NCBI GenBank assembly: GCA_964472305.1 | Contig: CAYYJR010000022.1 | Span: 3,356 to 67,355, forward strand | DNA: 64,000 nt | Reading direction: 5' to 3' | DNA from: CAYYJR01 sp964472305 | GTDB lineage: Bacteria; Armatimonadota; Hebobacteria; CAIYQO01 | Shown: positions 1-8,725 of the stretch, in pieces | How the letters are laid out: each line of letters begins with the position of its first letter | Position numbering within the stretch: position 1 is the first letter of the stretch | The notes under the pieces: generated by a model | Seen by the model: only the letters and a program-made list of their open reading frames with translations | Databases searched by the model: none | What the model was told of the DNA's origin: nothing | Position numbers and translations under genes: made by a program

Positions 1-1
1 A

Positions 2-868
2 CTGCTGTCGCCGGATTTCATCGCCCGGCTCGAACAGCTCTCGCTGGTCGTGTCGCGCGCCTTCGCCGGACGCATGCACGGCGAGCGCCGCAGCACGCGC
101 CGCGGCTTTTCGGTAGAGTTCGCCGATTTTCGCAACTACGCGCACGGCGATGATCTGCGCTATGTAGACTGGAACGTTTACGCGCGCCTGGAAAAGTTGT
201 TCCTCAAATTATTCGTGGATGAGGAGGATCTGCACGTCCACCTGCTGATCGACACCAGCCGCTCGATGGGATTCGGGACCCCCGGCAAGCTGCTGGTCGC
301 CCAGCGGGTGTGCGCCGCACTGGGCTACATCGCGTTAAGCGGGTTCGACCGTATCTCCGTCACCGCCATCACCGACCGCCTGGGGCCGCGCCTGCGCGGC
401 CTGCGCGGGAAAGGCAACGCTTTTACCCTGTTTTCCTGGCTGCGCGGATTGCGCGCCGACGGCCCCAGCGATTTCGCCCGCGTACTGGCGGAATATGCCC
501 TGCTGGCGCGCCAGCCCGGCCTGGTTATCATCATCTCCGATTTCTTCGCCGCCGGGATTGAAGAAGGATTGCGCGCGCTGGTCGGCCGCAAATTCCAACC
601 CACGCTGTTGCGTGTGCTCGCGCCGGAAGAGATGCATCCATCCGTCACCGGTGATCTGCGGCTGGTGGATTCCGAGACGGGGCAAGCGCGTGAGATCACC
701 ATTACCACCGGCGTGCTGGCGCGTTATCGCCAGCGGATGCGCGAACACCGCGAGATGCTGGAAGGGATTTGCACGCGTTTCGGCGTAAATTATCTGGAGA
801 CGACCACCAACGAACCATTCGAGCAATTGGTGCTGCGCTATCTGAAAGCACGCCGCGTCGTGCAATAA
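2..868 (+). CDS. DUF58 domain protein (5' end outside window)
   Basis: The reading frame is open from base 2, so the true start lies before the window; the GTG at 50 is probably internal because the codons before it (LLSPDFIARLEQLSLV) already match the usual start of the DUF58 core. Visible features are the family signature YAHGDDLRYVDWNVYAR and a von Willebrand A-like strand with a MIDAS-type DTSRS in LLIDTSRSMG. DUF58 proteins are usually encoded with MoxR-type AAA ATPases; none is visible because the upstream side is cut. The gene ends 10 bases before the ABC ATPase. The family assignment is secure; the cellular role is not known. Confidence 0.88.
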   Translation: MLSPDFIARLEQLSLVVSRAFAGRMHGERRSTRRGFSVEFADFRNYAHGDDLRYVDWNVYARLEKLFLKLFVDEEDLHVHLLIDTSRSMGFGTPGKLLVAQRVCAALGYIALSGFDRISVTAITDRLGPRLRGLRGKGNAFTLFSWLRGLRADGPSDFARVLAEYALLARQPGLVIIISDFFAAGIEEGLRALVGRKFQPTLLRVLAPEEMHPSVTGDLRLVDSETGQAREITITTGVLARYRQRMREHREMLEGICTRFGVNYLETTTNEPFEQLVLRYLKARRVVQ

Positions 869-878
869 GGACCGGGGT

Positions 879-1643
879 ATGTCGCAAAGCGAACCGGTAT
901 TACAGTTGAAGCAACTGACTTATCACGTGGGGGGACGCACGATTCTCGACCACGTGGATCTCGATATCTACGCAGGCGAGGTTTTCGCGATCCTGGGGTT
1001 GTCCGGCGGCGGCAAGACAACACTGTTGCGGCTGATCACCGGATTGATTCGTCCCGATGCAGGCGCCATCCTGGTCTTTGGCGAAGATATCACCCGGATG
1101 ACCGAGCGCGAACTGAACCGGGTGCGCGCGGCCATCGGACTGGTATTTCAGTTCGGCGCGCTGTTCGACTCACAAACGGTCGGTGACAATGTCGGTTTTC
1201 GCCTGTACGAGCAGACGAATCGACTATCGGCGGATATTCGCAAGGTGATCGATGCAAAGCTGCGCCTGGTGGGCATGGCCGGATTCGAAAACCATTATCC
1301 CGCCGAGTTGTCGGGCGGCATGCAGAAGCGGGTGGGCGTCGCGCGCGCGCTGGTGGGCGACCCGCGCATCCTGCTCTATGACGAGCCGACCAGCGGATTG
1401 GACCCGATCATCGCCGCCACCATCGACGAATTGATCGTGAAACTGCGCAACGAACTGGGGGTGACCGAGGTGATCGTCTCGCACGATGTGCACTCGGTGT
1501 TGCGCATGGCCGATCGCATGGGACTGCTCTATGAAGGGCGTTTGCGGCTGGTGGGCACCCCGGCGGAATTTCAGGCCAGCACCGATCCGGTGGTGAAACA
1601 ATTTTTAGAAGGGAAGACTGAAGGACCGATCCAGGTGGTATGA
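879..1643 (+). CDS. mlaF: ABC transporter ATP-binding protein, MlaF-like
   Basis: A 254-residue ABC ATPase. It has Walker A GLSGGGKTT near residue 40, the signature LSGGMQKR, Walker B ILLYDEPTSGLDP and an H-loop in IVSHDVHS. Length and motifs match the MlaF/Ttg2A group that powers phospholipid transport between the inner and outer membranes, and the next gene encodes an MCE-domain protein, which supports this. The usual order is ATPase, MlaE permease, MlaD; no MlaE-like gene is present here, so the permease must be encoded elsewhere. The ATPase call is certain and the lipid-transport role is very likely from context. Confidence 0.9.
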   Translation: MSQSEPVLQLKQLTYHVGGRTILDHVDLDIYAGEVFAILGLSGGGKTTLLRLITGLIRPDAGAILVFGEDITRMTERELNRVRAAIGLVFQFGALFDSQTVGDNVGFRLYEQTNRLSADIRKVIDAKLRLVGMAGFENHYPAELSGGMQKRVGVARALVGDPRILLYDEPTSGLDPIIAATIDELIVKLRNELGVTEVIVSHDVHSVLRMADRMGLLYEGRLRLVGTPAEFQASTDPVVKQFLEGKTEGPIQVV

Positions 1644-1686
1644 TACACGTATGGGTATGCCGCTTCCCCGCTGAACCGGAATTATT

Positions 1687-3465
1687 ATGCAGACATCTAA
1701 TGAAATTCGCGTCGGTATCATGTTTCTGACCGGGCTTATCCTGCTGGTGCTGGTGATTCTCACCATTACCCGTTGGGGCGAAACCCGCAAGACCTATACC
1801 TTCACCATTCGCTATCCGCAAGCGCAGGGTTTGCTGGTGGGTGCGTCCGTGCGCGTGTCCGGCGTCGAGATGGGCCGCGTGAAAGAGATCAACCTGGACC
1901 GCAACACCAACCAGCCCCTGGTGACCGTGCAGGTGTATCGCTCGCTGGTGTTGCACCGGAACGATACTTTCTCCATCGGCATGGACGGCCTGGTCGGCGC
2001 GCGCTTTGTCGATATCTATCCCAATCCGCAACGGGAGGGCAAAGTGGTCACCCCGGGCAGCCGTGTCGAAGGCTCGGTCCGCGCGGATATGGAGACCATC
2101 ATTGCCAATGCCAATGTGCTGGTCGGCAAATTGAACACAACCGCCGACTCGTTAAATTCGCTGGTGGGCGACCCGGAGAACCAGCGCAATCTGCGCCAAA
2201 CGATGGCGAACCTGAACCGAGCGAGCACTTCCGCTGCCCAATTCACCACGGCATTGAACAGCGTGCTGGCGCGGAATCAACAATCGTTCGACCTGGTTGT
2301 CGCCGACCTGGGGAAATCCGCCTCCTCCGCGTCGGCATTCACCGCCACGCTGAATGCCATGCTTGAGCGCAATCAGCGCCAGGTGGACGAAACGATCGCC
2401 GGCATCCGGTCTTCCTCCGTCTCGGCGGCGGAATTCACCGCCACGTTGAACGACGTGTTGCAGCGCAACCAGCAGGCAATGGACCTGATCATCGGCAATC
2501 TGGGGAAAACCTCGTCATCCGCCGCCGAATTCAGCGCCGCGATGAACACCTCGCTGCAGCGCAACCAGCAGGCCATCGACCTGATCGTCGCCAACATGCA
2601 GTCGGTCACCACCGATTTGCGTAAGCTGAGCGAGACCATCACCCCCCGCTTGTCGAATACGAAAATGCTCGACAATCTGGAAACGGCGACACAGCGCGTC
2701 GCCACCATCACCGAGCGACTGCAGAACATCGCCGACGCGGTAAGCACGCTGCTGAACGATAAAGAGCTGTCCACCAGCATCCGCGCGTCGGTGGGGAACC
2801 TGAAGAAGGCCAGCGGCGATTTGGCCGAGATGATGGAGGAAGCCCGCCTGGCAGCCGCGCCCTTCCCGGAGATGACGCAAAATCTGCGCGATGCGACACA
2901 GGACCTGCACCAGATCACCCAGCCGTTTAAGGAAGTGGCGCCGGAAACCGCACAGAACCTGCTGCGCATCTCGCGCAGTTTGCGCACCACCAGCGATACG
3001 GTCAGCGACGCCACCCATCAGATCATTAATCTGGGCAACGTGCTGCGCTCGATCTCTTTCGAGACCCAGGCGCGCATGATGGCCCTCACCGGCTCCGACC
3101 GCAACTCCCGCTCCGACTTCAACCTGGATATCACCGGGGGCGATAATTACTTTCGCATCGGTCTGACTGATGTCGGCGGTGCCAACCGCATTAACGCGCA
3201 GTCCGGCAACCGGCTCGGTGACCTGGGATTGTTCCGGTATGGGCTGGTGCAGTCGCGCTTCGGCGTGGGGCTCGATCTGCGCGAGCGTGCGCGCTGGGGA
3301 TTCTCCGCCGAAATCTTCGATCCCGACAGCCCCCGCGCCAACGCCCTGTTCGATTTTCACATGCCGCCCATGGGTAACGATTGGTGGCTCTCCGCCGGCT
3401 GGTATGACCTGTTGAAGCGCGACCAGACGTCGTTCGGATTGGGACTGCAGTATCGACCGAAGTAA
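1687..3465 (+). CDS. mlaD: MlaD-type MCE-domain protein with helical repeats and C-terminal beta domain
   Basis: A 592-residue protein, much longer than E. coli MlaD (about 180). It has an N-terminal membrane anchor (about residues 9-28), one MCE domain (about 36-115, ending GLVGARFVDIYP), a long helical region including four 32-residue repeats (182-309), further helices to about 465, and a C-terminal region of about 125 residues rich in alternating polar/hydrophobic strands that ends GLGLQYRPK. This order matches the trans-envelope design reported for the diderm Firmicute Veillonella, where MlaD spans the periplasm and ends in an outer-membrane beta-barrel. Here the barrel is an inference from strand pattern. 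It lies 43 bases after the ATPase, probably cotranscribed. Confidence 0.85.
   Translation: MQTSNEIRVGIMFLTGLILLVLVILTITRWGETRKTYTFTIRYPQAQGLLVGASVRVSGVEMGRVKEINLDRNTNQPLVTVQVYRSLVLHRNDTFSIGMDGLVGARFVDIYPNPQREGKVVTPGSRVEGSVRADMETIIANANVLVGKLNTTADSLNSLVGDPENQRNLRQTMANLNRASTSAAQFTTALNSVLARNQQSFDLVVADLGKSASSASAFTATLNAMLERNQRQVDETIAGIRSSSVSAAEFTATLNDVLQRNQQAMDLIIGNLGKTSSSAAEFSAAMNTSLQRNQQAIDLIVANMQSVTTDLRKLSETITPRLSNTKMLDNLETATQRVATITERLQNIADAVSTLLNDKELSTSIRASVGNLKKASGDLAEMMEEARLAAAPFPEMTQNLRDATQDLHQITQPFKEVAPETAQNLLRISRSLRTTSDTVSDATHQIINLGNVLRSISFETQARMMALTGSDRNSRSDFNLDITGGDNYFRIGLTDVGGANRINAQSGNRLGDLGLFRYGLVQSRFGVGLDLRERARWGFSAEIFDPDSPRANALFDFHMPPMGNDWWLSAGWYDLLKRDQTSFGLGLQYRPK
2230..2613 (+). 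repeat. Four tandem 32-codon repeats inside the MCE gene
   Basis: Residues 182-213, 214-245, 246-277 and 278-309 align without gaps. Each begins S-A-x-x-F and contains a T/A-rich LN segment followed by RNQ and a hydrophobic helix. The period is 96 bases. The repeats look like duplicated helical units that lengthen the periplasmic part of the protein. Confidence 0.85.
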
Positions 3466-3504
3466 GCGGCCGTGTGCCGGGGTGCGACCAGCCGCCGCTC
3501 CCGC

Positions 3505-4149
3505 TCAATCCGTGCGTGCCGGCGTCCACAACTGCCGCGCGATGAAGACGATACCCAGCACCGCGACACCGAAGCCGCAGACGGCAATCAGCCCCAGGTG
3601 CATGGCCGGACTGAGAAAGGTTCCGCCCAGCGCCGTCAGCGTGGATACCGCCATATACCAGAGGAAATCGGCCAGCGTATGCCCGAGGAAGAAAACGGAC
3701 CAGGCGCGCGCACCGAAACGGGCAGTCTGGCTGGCGATGAGGCCGATGCCCACTGTCGCCCACCACAGCTCCCAATACGGGTTGGCAACCGACATCAGCG
3801 CGCCTTGCCCCACCAGCATGCCGATGGACATTGCTGGCGCGCGGGCATCGCGCGTCGCAAGGTGGCCAGAAAACCCGGTCGCGAGCATGCCCCAGGCGAA
3901 ATAGCATAGCACCAGGCCACCGACCAACCCGATGGCGCGCGTGACAACGGGGCGTTGCAACAGGCCACCCAGGCCCAGTCGCAAGGCGCCCAGCAATGCC
4001 AGTTCCACCAGCATGTGCCCCACGATAAGCCAGAATCCCGCGCTCCAGCCGACCAGCAGCGCCTGGTTGAGGGTGAGGGCGAACAGCGGTCCGGGAACGA
4101 TGGCGCCGAAGAAAGCTGCCAACAGTGACAGCAGGAACACACCGAGCAT
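3505..4149 (-). CDS. LysE/RhtB family amino-acid exporter
   Basis: A 214-residue, very hydrophobic protein with about six predicted membrane segments. The N-terminal pattern FFGAIVPGPLFALTLNQAL is the hallmark G-x-x-P-G-P of LysE/RhtB translocators, which export amino acids or their derivatives from the cytoplasm. The start codon overlaps the thiE stop codon by one base (TGATG), so the two are translationally coupled. The substrate cannot be inferred. The end of the gene converges with the end of the MCE gene, with 39 bases between them. Confidence 0.87.
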   Translation of the reverse strand: MLGVFLLSLLAAFFGAIVPGPLFALTLNQALLVGWSAGFWLIVGHMLVELALLGALRLGLGGLLQRPVVTRAIGLVGGLVLCYFAWGMLATGFSGHLATRDARAPAMSIGMLVGQGALMSVANPYWELWWATVGIGLIASQTARFGARAWSVFFLGHTLADFLWYMAVSTLTALGGTFLSPAMHLGLIAVCGFGVAVLGIVFIARQLWTPARTD

Positions 4150-4808
4150 CAGGCGCTCCGTGCCGCGCGCACGGCGCGCACCAGTTCGCGGGTGGCCAGC
4201 TTCATATTCTTTGCGCGGGTGACGGCGGAGATGACCGCCAATCCGTCTGCCCCGGCGCGCACCAGCGCCGACGCATGGGCGGCGGTGACGCCGCCGATGG
4301 CGACGAGGGGCAACCGCACCGCGGCACGAATCTCCGCGATCCGTTCCGGGCCCACTGGTGCGCCGGCATCCGCCTTACTGGCCGTGCCGTAGATGCACCC
4401 CACGCCCAGATAGCTGGCGCCTTCCGCTTCCGCCTCGATCGCTTCGTCCACCGTGCCGGCCGAAGCGCCGATAATCGCGGTCGGTCCCAGAATGCGCCGC
4501 GCCACGCTGACGGGTAGATCGTCCGGCCCCAGGTGGACGCCGTCGGCGCGTACGGCCTGCACCACGTCTACCCGGTCGTTGATGATCAGCACCTTCCCCA
4601 GTTCGCGCGCCAGCGCCGCCAACTGCTGGGCGTGAAAAAACAATTCACGCGACGAGACGTCCTTGTGGCGATACTGCACCACCCCCGCCCCGCCGGCAAA
4701 TGCCGCGGCGGCGATCTCCAGCGGTGAGCGATCGGGCAACAATTCGGTGATCACATAGACGGACAGGTCGAGTAATGACGTGTTGATATCGAGGGTGCGC
4801 TGTACCAC
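4149..4808 (-). CDS. thiE: Thiamine phosphate synthase
   Basis: A 219-residue TIM-barrel protein. It joins HMP-pyrophosphate and thiazole phosphate to give thiamine phosphate. Diagnostic segments are VQYRHKDVSSRE, the VHLGPDDLP loop that binds pyrophosphate and metal, the GVGCIYGTASK loop and the terminal phosphate-binding VAIGGVTAAH. Length is normal for the family. No other thiamine genes are nearby; it is coupled to the LysE-type exporter, which is an unusual partner. Confidence 0.93.
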   Translation of the reverse strand: MVQRTLDINTSLLDLSVYVITELLPDRSPLEIAAAAFAGGAGVVQYRHKDVSSRELFFHAQQLAALARELGKVLIINDRVDVVQAVRADGVHLGPDDLPVSVARRILGPTAIIGASAGTVDEAIEAEAEGASYLGVGCIYGTASKADAGAPVGPERIAEIRAAVRLPLVAIGGVTAAHASALVRAGADGLAVISAVTRAKNMKLATRELVRAVRAARSA

Positions 4809-4877
4809 GTCTGTATTTCACCCCGCCGGGGGGTGTTCTGTCAACCCCCGTCACCGGCACCCGCGCAGCGCAATCGA

Positions 4878-6194
4878 TTATTGCGTCTGCGGCTCCGCCG
4901 CCTCCAGCGCGGCGATGCGCCGGGCCAGGCTGGGATGCGAGTAGAGCACGACTTCCGCCCAGCGCGGGGGATCTTCTTCCACCACGTTGAAGCGCGCCAG
5001 TTTGTGGAAGGCGGAAATGCCGGCCTTCGGGTGCGGGTAGACGCGCAGCGCGTAGTGGTCGGCCTGCCACTCCAGGTGGCGCGAGAAGCCGTTGGCAATG
5101 GGCAGTGACAGTAGTGAGAGCGCCATGCCAAGCGCCATTAACAGCGGATAACTGGCCGGGTGCCCCAAGTGAGTGAAACCCAGCATCCCTCCCCAGCGCC
5201 GCAGGATGGCATGGGCCGCCCCGTACAGCGCGAATCCACCCACCAGCGCCCCCAGCACGGCGAAAGCGATACCCTGGACAATATGGCCCAGCACATAATG
5301 CCCAATTTCGTGTGCCATGACGAACATGATTTCGTCGTGCGTGAAATTGTCCAGCAGTGTATCGTAGAGCACGATGCGCTGGGTGGGTCCGAAGCCGTTG
5401 ACGTAGGCGTTCACCGCGCGACTCTGGCGGCTGGCGTCTACCTGATACACCTCGTCGGTGCGGATGCCTTGCCGGTGCGCCAGCGCGAGAATGTCGTGCC
5501 GCAGCCCGGCATCGTGCAATGGCGAAAATTTATTAAACAACGGCGCCACGAACACCGGCTGAATCAGCATCAGGAAGATGCTGATGGGCACCGACGCGCC
5601 CGCCAGCCACAGCCACCAGGTGCGCGGCGCACGCCGCAGCAGCGCGTAGAGCAGCATGACCAGCGGAACGCCGAACAGCAATCCGACGCCGCCGCTGACC
5701 AGGTAGTCGCGCAGCCAGGCCAGCGGTGTCTGCGCGGATAATCCGTATTGGTGCGGAAAAATGAAGCCGGTGTAGTAATCGAGTGGCAGCGTGAGCAGCG
5801 CCCCGGCCAGGGTGAGGAGGCCGAAGACGACGAAGATCGCCGGCACCCAGTGCCCGCCGAACCGCGCGGTCAGCCGCGCCAGCCAGCGCGTGCCGCCCGC
5901 CAGCAAAAAGCCCAGTACCAGTGCACCCTGGTAGAGCACCGATCCCAACAGCAGCCAGCGGGCGCGGGCGGCGCGTTCGCGGGCACGCGCCTGCTCCGCG
6001 GGGGTGGGCGCGGCAGGCGCCGCGGCATGGTGCGGCACGGACGCAAAGGCGCGCATCGACACCGGCGCGGCGCCGACGGCCGGCGCCGACGGCAACAGCG
6101 CGCCGCTGCCGAGGGCCAGCGCGACCCCGACCACCACCAGGCAAAACCGCCGCCATAACCAACGCAGCACACGTCGCAACATCAGTGTCCTCAT
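4878..6194 (-). CDS. M48 family (Ste24/CAAX prenyl protease 1-like) membrane metalloprotease
   Basis: About 438 residues with several membrane segments. The zinc-binding HEIGH sits in VMAHEIGHYVLGH, and the third ligand region is LEWQADHYALRV, as in Ste24 endopeptidases. The family degrades or trims membrane proteins; bacterial members act in membrane protein quality control. An Ala/Pro-rich stretch follows the first hydrophobic segment. The start is uncertain: an ATG at 6182 has the best-spaced Shine-Dalgarno (GAGG, 6-base spacer), 6194 also has a plausible one, and the frame is open to 6227. Confidence 0.9.
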   Translation of the reverse strand: MRTLMLRRVLRWLWRRFCLVVVGVALALGSGALLPSAPAVGAAPVSMRAFASVPHHAAAPAAPTPAEQARARERAARARWLLLGSVLYQGALVLGFLLAGGTRWLARLTARFGGHWVPAIFVVFGLLTLAGALLTLPLDYYTGFIFPHQYGLSAQTPLAWLRDYLVSGGVGLLFGVPLVMLLYALLRRAPRTWWLWLAGASVPISIFLMLIQPVFVAPLFNKFSPLHDAGLRHDILALAHRQGIRTDEVYQVDASRQSRAVNAYVNGFGPTQRIVLYDTLLDNFTHDEIMFVMAHEIGHYVLGHIVQGIAFAVLGALVGGFALYGAAHAILRRWGGMLGFTHLGHPASYPLLMALGMALSLLSLPIANGFSRHLEWQADHYALRVYPHPKAGISAFHKLARFNVVEEDPPRWAEVVLYSHPSLARRIAALEAAEPQTQ

Positions 6195-6331
6195 TCTACC
6201 ATCCCGCACGCCCGTGAAACACGGCATGATCCGGCATTCCCCTCACCATTGCTGCATTCTCCCGGGAAGGCGAAGCTTCGTCCGCGCCGGGGTGAATCAC
6301 GTCGCAGACTCGATCCGCGTGGAGGTGGGGC

Positions 6332-7321
6332 TTAGAACAGCGCTAACTGGTCCGGCTCATCCAGCGAGGCGGCATCGTAACCCCGCCGGCGCAGTTCGGC
6401 GGCGAAGTCGCTGGCGTGACCGTGCACGGTAAAAACGCGTTGCGGGGCAACCTGCTCCACATAGCGCAGCAAATCGGCGTAATCAGCATGATCGCTGAGG
6501 CAGAACGCCATGTCGGCACCAAAGCGGAAGCGGGTGGACGGGTCGAACGCCCAGCCGGAGACGATAGCCGTGCGGCAAGGCGGCAGCCGGGGCACGATCC
6601 ACTTGCGCAGGTGCGGTGGGCACAACACTACGCACCCCTCGCCCATGCCGGGTGACCAGCGTGCGAAAGGCGGGAATGCCATCCCCAACTCCTCGGCGGT
6701 GCGCGTCGCCTGGTATAACGCATCGTGCAACAGAAAGCGATACTCCCGATCTGCCAGCGCGGTGAGGATCTCCTGACCCTTGCCCAGCGAGTAGCCCAGC
6801 AGCACCGGCGTCATGCCGTCGCGCAGGCAGGCATCGCACCACTCCGCCATTGCCGCGATCACCGCGGCGTCGGGCGGAAAGGCGTAGCGCGGGTGACCGA
6901 AAGTGGTCTCCATGATGAGCACCTCGGCCGGCGGAATCACGATGGGCTCGGTGGCTCGGTTGGGACGCAGCTTGAAATCGCCGCTGTAGAGCACACGCTG
7001 TCCCTTGACGGCGGCGACAAGCTGCGCGCTGCCCAGGATATGCCCGGCGGGATATAACGTGAAATCAACGCCCAGCAGGTTATGCGTCTCACCGTACGGC
7101 AGCACGGTTGCCGCCAACGGCGCCCGTTTGCGCTGGCGCATGAAACGCAGGGTGGCCGCGGTGAGGATGACGTGGTCGTGGATGGCGATGTGATCGCTGT
7201 GCGCGTGCGAGACAAACGCCCACTCGCGCCGGTTGCGCGGATCGAGCCACAGATCGATCGTGGAGAGACAAACGGCGTGGTGATAGCGGATCGGGGTCCA
7301 GAACATGGGCGCCATGGTCAT
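6332..7321 (-). CDS. Metallo-beta-lactamase/beta-CASP exonuclease-like protein
   Basis: A 329-residue MBL-fold protein of the COG1236 type. It has the metal motif HAHSDH, then AGHILGSAQ, YSGDFK and the beta-CASP-region METTFGHPRYAF, with late histidines in SDHADY and VHGHA. Bacterial relatives are often called ligase-associated DNA exonucleases and are encoded beside an ATP-dependent DNA ligase; no ligase gene is in this window, so the role (DNA end processing or RNA processing) is open. Several in-frame ATGs near the start leave the exact N-terminus uncertain by a few residues. Confidence 0.85.
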   Translation of the reverse strand: MTMAPMFWTPIRYHHAVCLSTIDLWLDPRNRREWAFVSHAHSDHIAIHDHVILTAATLRFMRQRKRAPLAATVLPYGETHNLLGVDFTLYPAGHILGSAQLVAAVKGQRVLYSGDFKLRPNRATEPIVIPPAEVLIMETTFGHPRYAFPPDAAVIAAMAEWCDACLRDGMTPVLLGYSLGKGQEILTALADREYRFLLHDALYQATRTAEELGMAFPPFARWSPGMGEGCVVLCPPHLRKWIVPRLPPCRTAIVSGWAFDPSTRFRFGADMAFCLSDHADYADLLRYVEQVAPQRVFTVHGHASDFAAELRRRGYDAASLDEPDQLALF

Positions 7322-7644
7322 TGCATCCTACCACATACATTTGTTTTCCGCCAGTCACCCCGGACACGAGCATGCATGTCGCCGTGGCATGACAATCGCG
7401 GCGATTGGTTGTTCCGCGCGTGCGGGTTGGCCGTTGCCCATCCGTATACTGATCTCTGGGGCGAGTCACTGTGGGTCCTGAAGCAAATAGCCGTGCCGGG
7501 GGTTGAGTGGATCCGTTGCGGCGCCGGGGAACACTCTCGCACCAGGCAGGCCGTCTCGAAATCACGGCGGTAAAGATCTGGGGGTCGTGACAGACATCCT
7601 GCGCTGGATCGGCGCGCAAATTCTTCCGGGCGTGGACGGTGCTG
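7322..7644. other. Intergenic region without a recognisable gene
   Basis: These 323 bases lie between two divergent genes and probably hold both promoters. I see no convincing coding sequence, RNA or repeat here; the open frames on either strand give compositionally implausible proteins. Confidence 0.5.
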
Positions 7645-8130
7645 ATGCAAACGGTCGATGAGATGGTTATTCACGGCGATGCGGATGATATTTTTCTCGC
7701 GGCGGCGGATATCGTGCGCTGGCCATCGTTTCTGCCGCACTACCGGTGGGTGCGGGCATGCACAGGGCCGCATGGCCAGCCGGCGGTGGAGATGGCGGCG
7801 CGGCGCGGGTGGATGCCCGTACGCTGGGTTTCCGAGCAGCAAGTCGATCTTGATGACCGCCGCATCGACTACCAGCACATCGGCGGGGCGACACGCGGCA
7901 TGACGGTCCACTGGCACATTCAGCCGGAGGGTGATCTGGTGCGCGTCCGCATCGTGCACGAACTGACGCTGCACGCGCCGCTGGTCAATACCTGGCTGGG
8001 TTGCTGGGTGGTCGCCCACCTGTTTATCCACCCGATTGCCGGGCGGACGCTGCGGGGCATACGGCAGTGGATTGAGGACAGGAAGGGGCACCCGTGCGGC
8101 GTGCCGTCATTACCGGGAGCGGGCCAGTAA
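7645..8130 (+). CDS. SRPBCC (START/polyketide-cyclase-like) domain protein
   Basis: About 161 residues. The order of strands and the signatures ADIVRWPSFLPHYRWV near the start and a C-terminal hydrophobic helix followed by TLRGIRQWIE match the polyketide cyclase/dehydrase branch of the SRPBCC fold. These proteins form a hydrophobic ligand pocket; no substrate can be named. The start is uncertain: a GTG at 7639 and an ATG at 7645 are both in frame and neither has a strong ribosome-binding site. Confidence 0.75.
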   Translation: MQTVDEMVIHGDADDIFLAAADIVRWPSFLPHYRWVRACTGPHGQPAVEMAARRGWMPVRWVSEQQVDLDDRRIDYQHIGGATRGMTVHWHIQPEGDLVRVRIVHELTLHAPLVNTWLGCWVVAHLFIHPIAGRTLRGIRQWIEDRKGHPCGVPSLPGAGQ

Positions 8131-8314
8131 CACCTATCGGCAACGATCCGCCTGAGGGAACTGGGGTACGGCGGCGCGGATCTCTCCTGGAGTTGCCCGC
8201 GTGATGCCGTGGCGCGGCAATCCACGGAGATGGCAGCGCGATAGGACAGAAACCAGGCGCAATGGGGCGGTAGAATGTGTATACTTCAGAAACACCCCCA
8301 CCCGGAGGAACGCG

Positions 8315-8683
8315 ATGAACATTGAGCGATCAGTCGTGGCTGAACGATATCCCGTTCTGCGGCTTTCAGGCGAATTGGACCTGAGCAGCGTTCCCGACGT
8401 ACGCCGGTCCATTCGCGGTCTGATCGAAGAAGGACAGGTGCGCTTTCTCATCAACCTTTCCAACCTCGACTTCATCGACAGTTCGGGATTGGGCGTATTG
8501 GTGGGCGGATTGGCGCGTGTGCGCGAAAAGCAAGGCGAGATTAAAATCGTCTGCGCGAACCGCCGCATTCTCCGGGTTTTCGAAATGACGCGTCTTACCC
8601 AGCTCTTCGAGATTTATCCTGATGAAGAGGCCGGCGCACACGATTTTCAACTCAGCGAAGCGCCGGGGGAACAAGCGGCGTAA
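8315..8683 (+). CDS. STAS-domain anti-sigma factor antagonist
   Basis: A 122-residue SpoIIAA/RsbV-like protein. The LSGELDLSSVPDVR strand and the phosphorylation loop LDFIDSSGLGVLVG (serine in DSSG) are diagnostic. Members bind anti-sigma kinases in a phosphorylation-dependent partner switch that frees a sigma factor. The ATG at 8315 is preceded by GGAGGA with good spacing, so the in-frame open stretch back to 8201 is not coding. No anti-sigma kinase or sigma factor gene is adjacent. Confidence 0.92.
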   Translation: MNIERSVVAERYPVLRLSGELDLSSVPDVRRSIRGLIEEGQVRFLINLSNLDFIDSSGLGVLVGGLARVREKQGEIKIVCANRRILRVFEMTRLTQLFEIYPDEEAGAHDFQLSEAPGEQAA

Positions 8684-8725
8684 CCGAAAACAGGATTTTT
8701 CCTGCCGTCCGCGAATTGAAGCGGC

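Noticed and set aside
2230..2613. Regular 96-base periodicity that might suggest a CRISPR-like or satellite repeat
   Set aside because: It is in frame within the MCE gene and reflects 32-residue protein repeats, with no conserved short repeat and variable spacers.
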